Program-made: the position numbers and the translations under genes
In this document: positions 15,119 to 25,545 of the stretch, one piece after another
How the letters are laid out: every line of letters begins with the position of its first letter
How positions within the stretch are numbered: position 1 is the first letter of the stretch
Notes under the pieces: model-generated
Seen by the model: only the letters and a program-made list of their open reading frames with translations
Databases searched by the model: none
What the model was told of the DNA's origin: nothing
DNA from: Hyaloraphidium curvatum
Taxonomy: Eukaryota; Monoblepharomycota; Hyaloraphidiomycetes; Hyaloraphidiales; Hyaloraphidiaceae
NCBI GenBank assembly: GCA_025558095.1
Contig: JAIVFI010000023.1
Coordinates: forward strand, 62,001-126,000
DNA length: 64,000 nucleotides
Direction of reading: 5' to 3'

Positions 15119-16699
15119 ATGGCTTCACCGGCTTTGCAGCACCCCGACTTCTCCGCCGCCGAGTGGGCCGCGCTCTTCCCGAGCCCGCAGACGCCGGCCC
15201 CGTCCTTTGCCCCGCCGCCGCCGCCCGTCGCGCCGCCCACGAGGATGACCCGCGCGCAGCTCCTGTCTGCGCTGCCGGCGCCCCTCGCGTTCGCCGCGCG
15301 CCTGCAGCTGTCGCTGGCGCCGCTCGCCGCGCCGCTCATCCCGCGGCTGTTCGCGGTCGGCACCGTGCCGTGGGCCGCGCTGCTGGGCGCGCTGTTCGCC
15401 TTTGGCGCGGACACGTTCCCGCGCAGGCAGATGGGCATCGCCGCCGGCACGTCGGCGGCGTACTACGCCACCGTCTACGTCGGCTGGTTCGTTTCCTCCG
15501 CCTCGAAGCACGGCGTCACCCGCGTCCAGGCCTTCGGCGCGACGAAGCTGTTCGGGTTCCGGCTCCGGGGGCCGCCCGGCAAGGGGGACGGCGAGGAAAA
15601 TCCCGTTGCACTGGAGGAAGCTGCGGTCCGGGATTCCCTCGTTGCCTCCGGTGCCGAGGGACTCGGCAGCTGGTCGGAACTCGAGTCCTACGACGTCGCC
15701 GGCGTGGCTCGCTACGTCCTGCTCGTTAGTGCCGACCCGAAGTCGCCCCTCGTCGCCCACGACGCAAACGACTCCGCCAACTGCCCGTGCCCGGCACCGT
15801 CGTGCGCCGGCCGCCTGCTGGCCGCGGCGGGACCCGTGCGCATCGTCGAGATGCTCGGCCGGTCCTTGATGGACGCCGCGGTGTACTTCACGATGAGCTA
15901 CTCGTCCATCGTCACGCTTGCCCCTGCAACGTGGACCCACTGGTGGAGTGCGCTGTTTGCCGCCGTCGCGTGTGCGGTGGCGCCGATCCTGTTCAGCCTC
16001 GTCACTGGGATCTCGATGATTTTTTTGGGAATCCCGCAGATGGAACTGTCCCGGCGCCTGACCTTGCGCGCCGCACACCTCTCGCTGGCTTCGTTCTTTG
16101 CCCAGATCGAGCGCGGCAGCACGTGCATCGACGCCGAAGACGCCCCAACGGCCGGCGGCCCCGAACCCCTCTACCTCGTGCTGCACCGGCGCCTCACGGC
16201 CGAATGGATCTCCCGCGCAAACGCCACGACCGGCGGCCGCTACTTCCTCGTCCTCCTCTCGTTCTGCGCCTTCGTCGCCGGCGCCGTGTACGCCACCGCG
16301 GGCGGCTGCCTCCCCGCGTGGCCCGTGCTCCTTTTCGCCATCACCGTGCTCGACGTCACGAGGAACCTGTTCGTCGCCGCCGCGAGCAACTCGGGGGTCA
16401 CCGACTGCTCCGCCACGCACGGGCGCGCCGGTACCCGCGTGCGGGAGCTGCTCGCCGCCGGCGGGCCCCGCGGCCCGGGGGAGCACAGGTCGCTCAAGGC
16501 GCACGGCGCCCTTTTGTCCTCCCTCGCGAACGACGAGGCGTACAAGGGGTCGTTCATGGGGTTCCGGGTCGGCTACGGCGCCGCGAGGACGTTCGTCGTC
16601 ACCATGTTCACGGTGCTCGTGGGCGTGTGGTCGATCCTGCGCGGAATCGGCATCTACCTCAGTGCGGACAACGTGTGCAGGGGAGGGGACCTGTCCTAG
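15119..16699 (+). CDS. Multi-pass membrane protein, family member 1 (unrecognised family)
   Basis: The start in GCCGCCATGG at 15119 gives 526 residues. The protein opens with an AEWAALFPSP motif and a Pro-rich segment. Hydrophobic helices follow, then a CPCPAPSC cluster at about 222, two hydrophobic helices, a cytosolic-looking region with an HRRLTAEWISRA stretch, and two C-terminal helix pairs ending VGVWSILRGIGIYL. The converging gene at 16924 to 18557 is a paralogue with the same order of features (AEWTCLFPG, MCPCTDC, GGCIPAWILL, LWSVARSLGVVL). No known transporter or channel motif is seen. Confidence 0.75.
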   Translation: MASPALQHPDFSAAEWAALFPSPQTPAPSFAPPPPPVAPPTRMTRAQLLSALPAPLAFAARLQLSLAPLAAPLIPRLFAVGTVPWAALLGALFAFGADTFPRRQMGIAAGTSAAYYATVYVGWFVSSASKHGVTRVQAFGATKLFGFRLRGPPGKGDGEENPVALEEAAVRDSLVASGAEGLGSWSELESYDVAGVARYVLLVSADPKSPLVAHDANDSANCPCPAPSCAGRLLAAAGPVRIVEMLGRSLMDAAVYFTMSYSSIVTLAPATWTHWWSALFAAVACAVAPILFSLVTGISMIFLGIPQMELSRRLTLRAAHLSLASFFAQIERGSTCIDAEDAPTAGGPEPLYLVLHRRLTAEWISRANATTGGRYFLVLLSFCAFVAGAVYATAGGCLPAWPVLLFAITVLDVTRNLFVAAASNSGVTDCSATHGRAGTRVRELLAAGGPRGPGEHRSLKAHGALLSSLANDEAYKGSFMGFRVGYGAARTFVVTMFTVLVGVWSILRGIGIYLSADNVCRGGDLS

Positions 16700-16923
16700 G
16701 TGCCCCTTTGAGCACGGCTCGGGCAAGGGGCTCACAATGCCAGAACGCGTCTCCTGAGTTCTGCGCGGTATAATGACGCAACGATCGCGGGAGGGGCGAC
16801 CGCGATCGCGCACACGACTGCACATCACTTAGGCTCTGTGAAAACAACGAAATATGCTAAGCATATGGTGGCCAACCTGCGTTGCCAATCCGGGTTTCTC
16901 CCAGCGCATCCTACCGCCCGTGG

Positions 16924-18557
16924 CTAGGCAACAGTCGGACAGAAGCTCTCCATCGTCAGCACCACCCCCAGCGACCTCGCCACGCTCCACAGCGCCACCG
17001 CCAGCGTCACCAGCGTCGCCAGCCCCGTCCTCACCCCGCCGTAGGTCACGGTGAACCCCAGGATCTTGGCGCTGTACCGGTCCACGTCCAGGAACGAGCC
17101 CACCGCCGCGTCGTGCCTCTGCAGCTCGGCCTCGAGCGCCGCGGAGGGGGGGAGCGAGAGGATCGCGGTGCGGATGTCGCGGCGGGCGTCGCGGTACGCG
17201 CCGGCGACGACGGAGATGAGGTTGTTGCGCGAGGCGAGGTTGACGGCGTTGACAATGGTGAAGATGAGGAGATACGCCGTGATCAGGAGTATCCACGCAG
17301 GGATGCAGCCGCCGACGGCCTGGGGAGGAGGTGGTGGATGAGCGCCGTTGCCAACGGTCGACAGTCGGTCCACAAACCGCGTTGATGATGAGGAGGGCCA
17401 CCGCCAGGGGCAGCTGTAGGAGAAGGAACGCTTGGCTCAGGAGCAGCTGGTCCTGCCCCGCCCGCGCCTTGCACAGCGCCGCGAAGCCGTGGTGGAGGCG
17501 GACGTACAGCCATGGGGAGCGGGAATCCTGCCTGTCGTCCTTCTCGCGCACGACCCTGCTCGCCATTGATCTCATTGAGATGACCACGGCGCGGTGATGC
17601 AGCCGCTCTTCCAGCTTGGCGTAGGCAAGATTGCTGACGAAGACGAAGCGCAAGACGTTGTTGTGGACCTGACCTAGGGCGGCGAAGGCTGGTTCGCGGG
17701 TCGTGAGTGGACGAATGCGTCAGTCATGCCAAAAGACCGTTGACAAAAGCGGCTGCCGTACCGTAGAGCGCTCCGAGTAGGTACCCCCACCAAATGGACC
17801 ACAATCGCGCGCCAAAAGTGACCACCGCCGTCCATGCCGTGGTCCACGAAACGAGCGTGCCCAAACAGCCCAAGAAAAACAAGTCCAGAGCGCACAAAAC
17901 CCCGGCAAGCAGCTGCACATTGCCGACACAGTCCGTGCAGGGGCACATGGCGTCGCCGTTCTCGTGACGTACCAGCCGCGGGGCGTCTTCGGCCATGGTC
18001 GGCTTTTCGCCGGGTGCCGGCCCGCCGCCGTTGGTCAGCTGCAGCCACCTGCAAAGCACGGCCGGCGCCGCAAAATCGAGCAACTTTGGCACCTGTGGCA
18101 CCGCAATGGCGTTGAGCCATAGCGAGCCCGCCATGACCAGGAGGAACAAGGCCGCGGAGACGAAGCCCAGGACGAGCTGCTTCGTCCCAAAGGTACCGTC
18201 ATTCCACGACCAGGCCAGGCCGAGCAGAGCGAGAATAAGGGCAAAGGTGAGCGTGTCTTGCGCCGCCACCCTCCATCCTATGAAGCTGAACCTGGGCGAC
18301 GCGCCGAGGAAGGCAATGACACGCAGGAATGGGCTGGTCAGGGTCGCCATCATAGCGTCGAACGTGAGTGGGTTTGCGGCACGGAACGAGGCTCCCGGGT
18401 CGTCCGATTCCGGGGCCTCTGCAGCGGCAGACGCGCCGGGTCCATTGTTGTTGTCCGCGGGGGAGTCCGGCGGCGCGACGCGCAGCAGCGGTTGGAACGG
18501 CGGCGTCGGGCCGGGAAAGAGGCATGTCCATTCGGCGGGCAAGAAATCTGTTTCCAT
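16924..18557 (-). CDS. Multi-pass membrane protein, family member 2 (spliced)
   Basis: Three exons, 18557 to 17738, 17673 to 17378 and 17319 to 16924, join in frame (donors GTCTTT and GTTTGT, acceptors CTAG and CCAG) to give 503 residues. The protein is collinear with the convergent neighbour: AEWTCLFPGP near the start, CPCTDC in the middle, NNVLRFVFVSNLAYAKLEER after the first intron and GGCIPAWILL after the second. The alignment to the intronless paralogue is the main support for the exon joins. Function unknown. The two genes converge with only 225 bases between their stops, which indicates a local inverted duplication. Confidence 0.7.
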
Positions 18558-19020
18558 GGAGACGGAGTCCACGGAGACGGCGAGTTGCCCGAGTTTGCTT
18601 GTGGGCCCGCGAAGTGGCCTTCCATGGAAGGCCCGGCGGGAGACGAGACGCGTACCGACGCGAATCCTGAGGCCCGAGGCCCAAATCCGCCACTCAGCCA
18701 TGGCAAAATGCACGCCGGTTCAGATAGAAAACCGATGCCATTCCACGCTTTTTGAGCCCTCATGGAGGTGAGCCGATTATTTCGCGTGTAGGGGATGCGG
18801 GGAGACCAGCAACATTCACAGGGACGGCCGGCAGGCGTCCGCGTGCGACAAGGAAGCCAACGAGGTGCACAATGAGCAGAGAATAAAGAGGAAAAGCTGA
18901 TATTGCGGCTCCGTCGATCGTGGCGTGGTCAGCAGGTGAACCCGCGGGACTGTCGGGACCGGCACGTCATCGATCGCGCACGACACTCGAAATCGACTCT
19001 TTTCCGTCCCAGCCACCGCC

Positions 19021-19762
19021 ATGGCCTCGCCAGACCATCTGCAGCTCCCGATTGAGATTTTTGGAGAGTTTGCGGAAGCGCTTGCCTCCTTGGGGCTCAA
19101 AAGGACGCTCTTGGAGCTGTCGCTCGCGGACCATGACCGGCGCGCCCTTGCGCTTCCCGCCCTGATGCGGCGCGTGAGGATCACCGCAACCAACGTCCAC
19201 TGCGTTGCAACATGTTTCGGGAAGACCGCGCCTGACCTCCACCTCGTTCGCGAGGTCCGGGTGCACCGATCGGTGTCGTGTGCGCCGCCACTGCGGCAAC
19301 CGTCGACGCCGGTCGCGCTGCTACAGAAAGCGGACATGGTGAAGATCCTCGAGCTGCCCGGTCTCTAAGTGCTTCAAATCGAGGAGGGCCTGAACTTCGA
19401 GGGAGCCGCGAACCTGAGTGCCGCACTTTGCGCTGCCGCGCGCCGGGCTCCGGATCTGCCCGCCCGCCGCGTAGAGATCCGCACGCAGCTGATGGAGTGT
19501 GTGGCCTACATGGCGGTCCAGCGGCCAGGAACGGCGGCCACGACGATTGCCATTGCGGCGCCGCCTTTGGAAGGGGGGTCGCTGCACCGCAGGATCGAGT
19601 ACGAGCACGACGTTCCAGTCGATCGTAAGCGGGTCGAGTTCGAATGCTGCGCAGGTGCTGGTTCGGGGAATCATGGATCAAAAAGCCCGCGAATGCCTCG
19701 AGCACCTTCCGGGGGTGACAATCGTCTGCACCAACAAGACGATAGACAACAACTTGTCATGA
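19021..19762 (+). pseudogene. F-box-like gene with nonsense and frameshift (copy 1)
   Basis: The start in CCGCCATGG gives 115 residues to a TAA at 19366. The first part, LPIEIFGEFAEALASLGLKR and LLELSLADHDRRALALPALM, is an F-box-like helical domain. Reading past the stop, the frame continues collinear with the paralogue at 28540 (TTIAIA, then IMDQKARECLEHLPGVTIV). A frameshift around 19600 to 19640 is needed to follow it. The TAA aligns with a Ser codon in the paralogue. It is probably a decaying gene. Its 3' part lies just downstream of the converging dioxygenase stop. Confidence 0.6.
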
Positions 19763-19811
19763 ATACTCCAAAACTTGCCTACAACATGTACAGGTCCCAT
19801 TCGCGGCCCGG

Positions 19812-21149
19812 TCACAACTTCGCCTTCTCCCTCTCCTTCTCCGTCCCCTGTTCCTCGCCCTCTTGCATGAGCAGCCCCTCGCCCTTCTTGGTCCCCGCCG
19901 CCTCGTCCCACGCGCGGGGCCGCCTGCCGAGCGCGAACTCGGGCGCGACCGTGTCCTGCGAAGTTTTGCGGGTAAGCCGCAATCCAGCGCGGCGCGCGAA
20001 TGGTACCCACGCTCCCGAACGTCATCTCCTCGACCGTCTCGGGCTTCACAAGCGCCTTCTCCGCCAGCGTGGGAGGTGAGAAGTACCCAAGGCCGAAGTC
20101 AGATTGGCCGTAGCCGACCAGTTCCTGGATGTCGATGTCGAGGTTCTTGGCGATGTGGGGCGGCACTGCGCGGGGCGGCCCGGTGTGAGACACAGCAATA
20201 AGAGACCGGGCCACCTGCACTACCCACCAGAAAGGTACTGGTTCTCCTCGCTCCTCAACCATCCCAGGGAGAAGCTCACGTGCATCCCCATCCTCCACTC
20301 GTCCTTGGTCACGTTGGCCCCGCCGCCGTGCAGGGTCGAGCCGAGGTAGATGACGCACGAACCCTTGGGCATAACCGCCTTGCGGACGTCGCGGAACTCG
20401 GGGTCGGGGAGGCACTCGGCGAGGGGGCGGTGGTGCGTGCGGGGGATGACCACGGTGGCGCCGTTGGTCGAGGTGAAGTCGGACAGGGCCCACTGGAGAG
20501 ACGAATGGGCGTCGGGGCAAGATTGTGCGGCAATACGAGGTCAACCCACCATGGAAGCGACCATGGGCTCAATGGGGTCGGGGAGGAAGGGTCCCCATGC
20601 GGCCCGATCCCGATGGATGGCCTGGGCGGGGCTCCCGGGGCCAATCTTGATGATCTGGCCGACATGCAGCTTGAAACATGGCATTACGTGAGAACGGGGA
20701 GGACGCTGTCGGATGAGGGGACCCACTTGGTAGCGCTTGGCGGAGCCCGAGGCCAGAACTGTGGTACATCCGATGCGACGTGGTCAGGACTCACGGCCCT
20801 GACCTTCTGGCGTCCGATACCCACGATGCTCGTCCGCAGCCGCCCTGAGGTGTTTGCACCGCAGCACGGCCCGGTTGAAGGCGGGCGACCTCGCCGGCAG
20901 CGCCCCGCACCGGACCGTGTTGAGCCCCGCAAACTCGTTCGTCGCTGTCCTTGTGGCGTCAAGGTACGGCTCCATCTCCTTGACGATGGCGTCGGCGTCG
21001 GCGGCCGATATCGCGTGTTCGACGATGACGCAGCCGTCCTCGCGGAGGATGGCGAGGGCCGCGGCGAGCGACGAGGGCTGCCGGCCGTCGACGCGGCGGA
21101 CGTCGGGGAACGTCGGCGCCGATGGCGCAATCTCCGTGGCGGTCTGCAT
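19812..21149 (-). CDS. Phytanoyl-CoA dioxygenase (PhyH) family oxygenase
   Basis: Five exons (21149-20795, 20758-20550, 20492-20228, 20165-20011, 19955-19812) join in frame to give 375 residues. All introns are 37 to 62 bases with GT...AG ends. The product has the Fe(II)/2-oxoglutarate HxD pair as HRD (QAIHRDRAAW), the distal His in STLHGGGANVT, and the LRSEENQYL stretch that follows in PhyH proteins. The N-terminal helix LREDGCVIVEHAISAADADA is also typical. Family members hydroxylate lipids or small molecules; the substrate cannot be read from sequence. The C-terminus is charged and carries no obvious peroxisomal signal. Confidence 0.85.
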
Positions 21150-21383
21150 CGCGGCTTGGGGTGGGAGACGGGAGACGGAACGGAAGCAAGGAGATAGAGT
21201 CGGCAGGGCGCAAGTCCCTTGGGGTTTGGCGCCCGGTGCGATCGGCGCCGATCAGTATAGGGAAAGTGGAGCCGCCGCGGAACCGAACGACGGATCAGTG
21301 CGGCCAAAGCGGTAGCACATCCGCGGACGAAGGCGCAGCCCTGGGGCTCTTTTCATGTTCTTGATCAACAGAGTGGTCTAGTC

Positions 21384-21824
21384 CTACAACCTATCCGACC
21401 ACCACGCCTCCGACTGCTTCATCCGAGCCAGCCTACCGATGTCGACTTTGAGCACAGCGATTCGGTCCTCCAGCGCCGTGACCCGGGAGTCCATCTCCGC
21501 CGCGCGCCCTTTCAGCTCCGTCAGTTCGTCCAGGGTAATGGGGACCACCAGCGTCCCCTCCTCGTCCGCGAAGACGTCCACTTCGCGCTTGAGCTCCGCC
21601 GTGTCTCGAACCAGTTCGTCCTTGCAACGCTCGATGAAATTCTTCTCTATGGTGACGGCGCGGAGGCGTCGGACCAGCGCCTCGTCGGCGGCGGCGCGGA
21701 GCGGACGGCAGGTGCAACCCAGTCGGCACGCTTCACGGTCCGGGAGGAAGCGGAGGAGGTGGAGGAGGAGCTCCGGTAGTAGCGATTCGAAACCTGGCGG
21801 TAGGGTATCGCGGTGGCCTTTCAT
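21384..21824 (-). CDS. F-box-like protein with coiled-coil tail
   Basis: The 146-residue product carries LLPELLLHLLRFLPDREACR followed by LGCTCRPLRAAADEA, a compact F-box-like motif, then a long predicted coiled coil (ELKGRAAEMDSRVTALEDRI). The same build recurs at 27985, 29588, 32339, 32976 and 35303, so this is a local gene family. F-box proteins normally bring substrates to SCF ubiquitin ligases through Skp1. The substrate-binding part here is only a coiled coil. This copy is intact. Confidence 0.65.
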   Translation of the reverse strand: MKGHRDTLPPGFESLLPELLLHLLRFLPDREACRLGCTCRPLRAAADEALVRRLRAVTIEKNFIERCKDELVRDTAELKREVDVFADEEGTLVVPITLDELTELKGRAAEMDSRVTALEDRIAVLKVDIGRLARMKQSEAWWSDRL

Positions 21825-22243
21825 CGCGTTCGTTTTCGGGGGGTCGATGGCGGTGACGCGGCGGTCGCGGAACTTGATCCTCCCACGGCGTATACACCCA
21901 TTTCCAGTTGTTTAATTCCGCGCATCTATGAAACGCTGGGGCTCAATGGCCGCTTTTTCGGATAGCAGAAGATGTTGCGGTTTTGCGCCACGCGCGATTG
22001 AACCGGGATGCCGCAGACGATTAAACTCCGCTGCGCTCCGGCGCGGCGTACCCTGCTCCGTTGTAGCCTAATGGTTTCTTGCGGCATCCAACACTGCGCT
22101 AGCAAGTTTTGCAGGTCGACATGCACCTGCAGAGCACCTGCTCGCCGCCGAAATGAGGAACCGGCACAGCCTGGCCGTACGCCTTGGCCGCCGATCCCCC
22201 CCACAGCCCGCGTTCCTGGCCGCCTAAAAAGCTACTCCAAACG
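21825..22243. other. Intergenic stretch, no gene recognised
   Basis: It lies between divergent genes. A small perfect hairpin (TGCAGGT/ACCTGCA, about 22110 to 22131) is present. A tRNA-like segment was considered and rejected. Nothing else was seen. Confidence 0.4.
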
Positions 22244-25200
22244 ATGTTCCACACCGGCGCTAGCCTCCTGGCTCTGCTACTGTTGCTGGCCCAATCGGCC
22301 CCAACAGTGACCGCTGCACGGGGAACGGCATGGGCCGCGGGGCAGCCCTGCTGCGCCGGTTGCTCCTACGCAAATGCAGTCGGCTGCTGCTGGTTGGTTG
22401 GCGCGCACCCGACTTGAGCCCGATCCGGAGCTTGACTCGTACCGGTTTGCCTGCCGCAGCCCGCGCCTCCGGCCCCGCACCGTTGTCGTCAGGCGCACAC
22501 AAGCTGTCACCCGCTTTACCACGCGCACGGTCCGCCGCACGCTCACCGTCTTCGCCTCCGCCGACTCGCCTCCCCGCCCTGCGCGCCTTTTCGGGCGCGA
22601 TTCGTCTGCCGAGACCCGGTCGCCCGCGTGGGAGACGGGGCCGGAGTATGACCTTTCCGACCCACCCGTCGCCGACATTGCCTGGGATTCCCCTCAAGAT
22701 GAACGTCGATCGGACCTATCTCACCTCCTCGTGCCGCGGCACGCGTGTCCCCCTTGCCCCCGGGGCGCGCGGGTTGGTCCGTCTTCCGCGAGCGGCAGAC
22801 CGTGCTGCCCCGCCCGCCACACCGTGACTCGGACCTCCACCGTGCGGCAGACGAGGGTGCGAACCAGGACAAGGACGGCCGTGGTGACTCTGACCGTGTT
22901 GAGGGCCGCGGGGCAGGAGATCAGGGGCTTCCTGTTCACGGACCTGGACGGGGATGGCCGATTCGACCCCGGTTCCGACTCGGCCCGGCCTGGCGACGCC
23001 CTCGCCCTCTTTCTACTTTCCCCCGGCAAGGCGCTCGCGGCCCGGAATGCCGTCATCGGCGAGACTATTACCGACGCCGCGGGCCGCTTCGCCTTCCGCA
23101 CCTCACTCGGACCAGGCGCGACTGTGGGCATCGCGCGCGCCGCGGCCACTTTGACGGTGCTCTGGAACGCCACGGTTGCCGAGGATGGGACGCTGCCGGG
23201 CACCGATGGCATGGTGGAGGTCGGGGTGGCCCCGGATTCCTCGACAACCCGCGCAGGCACGACGATATCTACCGCTTCGAGTCTTGCCGGGCAACGCTCA
23301 ACGACGGGCGCGACGAACCACGCGTCGTTGACGACATCCGTCAGCGAGACGTCTACATTGGTTTTCGCCACCAGCAACAGCTTTACGTCGGCCTCCACGA
23401 GCGCGACCCTGACATCGTCTTCCTCCAGCGCGACGGCCGTCTCCTCGACCCCGAGCGAGAGCCCCACACCGTCGGCGAGCAGCGAGACCGCCACGCCGTC
23501 CAGCACCAGCGCCAGCCAGACCCCGCCGACGACCAGCGACAGCCTCACCTTGTCCTCATCGAGCGAAACCCCATCTTTGTCGACGACCTCGAGCGAGACA
23601 GTCACGTTGTCGACCACCAGCGAGACCGCTACTCCTTCGAGCTCGAGCGAGACCCCTACTTCGTCTACGAGCAGCGAGAGCTGCACGCTGTCGAGCACAA
23701 GCGACAGCCCCACCACGTCGACAACCAGCGCCAGCCCAACTTCGTCATCCGCCAGCGAGACTCTGACCTCGTCGACCTCGAGCGACAGTGCGACCTCTTC
23801 GGCCACGCCCAGCGAGAGCTGGACGGCTACGTCCACCAGCGAGACCTTGTCGCCGTCGACAACAAGCGAGAGCGTGACCCTTTCGAGCACCAGCCTGACC
23901 TCATCGACTGCAAGCGATAGTCTGACCTCGTCGACCACCAGCAAGACGGCGACTTCTTCGACGAGCAGCGAGACTCCAACGTCGTCCGCGACCGTGAGTT
24001 CCCCTCCCGCGCGGTTATTACCCCGCCCTGAAGTGGGCGACACCGCAGGCCACGCCCTCCTACGTGGGCGGCTTCCCCGTCGTCATCGGCTCCCCCAACC
24101 GCCACGAGTTCATCTCCTCGATCGCCGTCGCCCCCGACGGCGGTGTCGTCTTCGGCTCCGTCTCCCACACCGTGCCCGTCGAGATTCCTCCGACCGAGTT
24201 CCGCGTCGGCGCCCGCACCTTCCTCGGCCCCGGCTACGTCGGCAACGCGACGCTCCCCGAGCTGCTCCGCGCGGTCGGCAGGCTTTCTCCCGCCGGGGTG
24301 CCCCTCTGGCTCGCCGATCTCACCCTCGCCGTCGACGAAGTCACGCCGGGGGAGCTGTCCGTGGCCGCGGACCCGCACGGCAACGTCCTCGCGACGCGGA
24401 TCTACGACGAATACGGCGCCCTCGCGCGCAGCTTCTACGAACGGCTGGACGGCGCGGCCGGGACGATGGCGGCGTTCCGCACCTTTGATGGCTTCCTTGT
24501 CAGGGCCGCCCGCCCGCACCCGTCCGGCCGGACGGTGATGTGCGGCGTCGCGCGGGGCCCCGGGGGCGCGGTGGAGGCGTTCGCGTTCCTGTGGGACTCG
24601 GGCGCGGAGGGGACCGCGTGGTTCGCGTTCCCCCAAGGGGACGGCCTAGAGATGGTGTCGTCGCAGGGTTGTGCGGCGGACGGGGACGGCAACATCCTTC
24701 TTGCGATCACTTCGGCTTCCAGCTCTCTGGTGTTCAACTCTTCGGCGACCCTGACACGGCCGGCCGGCGCCGATCAGGCCACGTACGTGGCCAAGTACTC
24801 CCCAGATGGGGCATTCCTCTGGGCAACCATGCTTGACCCCGCGGCCAACGCCTACGGCGGAGTGCTGGACGCGGCCCTCGTTGCCGCCGATCCCTCGGGC
24901 AACTCGTACGCCTTCGGCACCTTCTTCCCCTCGGACCCGGGCAACTTCGAGGTGCCCGAGGCGATGGGATGCTACCTCGTCGCCCTGGACCCCGCGGGAG
25001 GCGTGCAGTGGCGGCTCACCCTCCCGGCGGGGATGTGGCAATCTTCGGTCGGCCTGGGATGCAACGTGCTCGCGGTCTCCCCGTCGTCGTACGTGTACGT
25101 CGGGGGCGCCGCGGGGACGTCGTTTGCGTTCGGCCCGGATACGGTGGGGGAGGCCCAGGCGTGGGTGGGCAGGCTGACGCCGGGCGGGGTGCCGCTCAAC

Positions 25201-25401
25201 GCGGTGGTGGGGGGCAACATCTCCGATCAGCTGGTTCCCGGGTGCGCGGAGGTGGGCCCGGGCGGCGACCTTTACGTCGCGGGCACTTTCTCGGGCTCGC
25301 CCGTGTTCGCGGGCGCCCCGCTGCCCAACGTCGGGAGCGGCGAGCTCCGGGACGGTTTCGTGGCCAAGTTCGATGCGGAGCTCAACCTGCTCACGTCGTG
25401 A
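22244..25401 (+). CDS. Secreted Ser/Thr-stalk protein with SdrD-like and beta-propeller-like (SBBP) domains
   Basis: The ATG at 22244 begins a signal peptide (MFHTGASLLALLLLLAQSAP). A probable 67-base intron (22393 to 22459) brings a basic Thr/Arg segment into frame. Next is an SdrD-B-like beta domain (EIRGFLFTDLDGDGRFDPGS ... TDAAGRFAF), a stalk of about 230 residues built from SET-SST-type Ser/Thr repeats (23280 to 23990), a second intron (23995 to 24056, GTGAGT...GCAG), and a C-terminal domain of SBBP-like repeats (GNSYAFGTF, LYVAGTFSG, DGFVAKFDAE). This build suits a cell-surface or wall-associated adhesin with an O-glycosylated stalk. The bacterial flavour of both end domains hints at transfer, but that is inference. 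The 5' intron is the least certain join. Confidence 0.65.
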
Positions 25402-25545
25402 TTGTGTGTTGTTTCGTGCACATAGTACACCTCATGGCCTTTTTGTCCCGATCGTTGTGCGTGAGCCTCTTCTCGACGCGACCACACGGGTGAGAAAGAG
25501 GCTGCCGACCGGCCTCTCAGGACAGCGGTGCCAACCGGTGCCCCG

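Noticed and set aside
15125-16828. Long minus-strand open frame opposite the membrane protein gene
   Set aside because: Arg/Gly/Ala-rich shadow of GC-rich codons with no domain content. The plus strand has a Kozak start and a paralogue.
22000-22100. tRNA-like sequence (TAGCCTAATGGTTT and, on the other strand, CCGGTTCAATCG)
   Set aside because: No consistent cloverleaf could be drawn on either strand.
22721-24043. Minus-strand frame with regular Val/Ser/Leu repeats opposite the Ser/Thr stalk
   Set aside because: It is the antisense translation of the stalk repeat. Its periodicity is inherited from the plus-strand codons.
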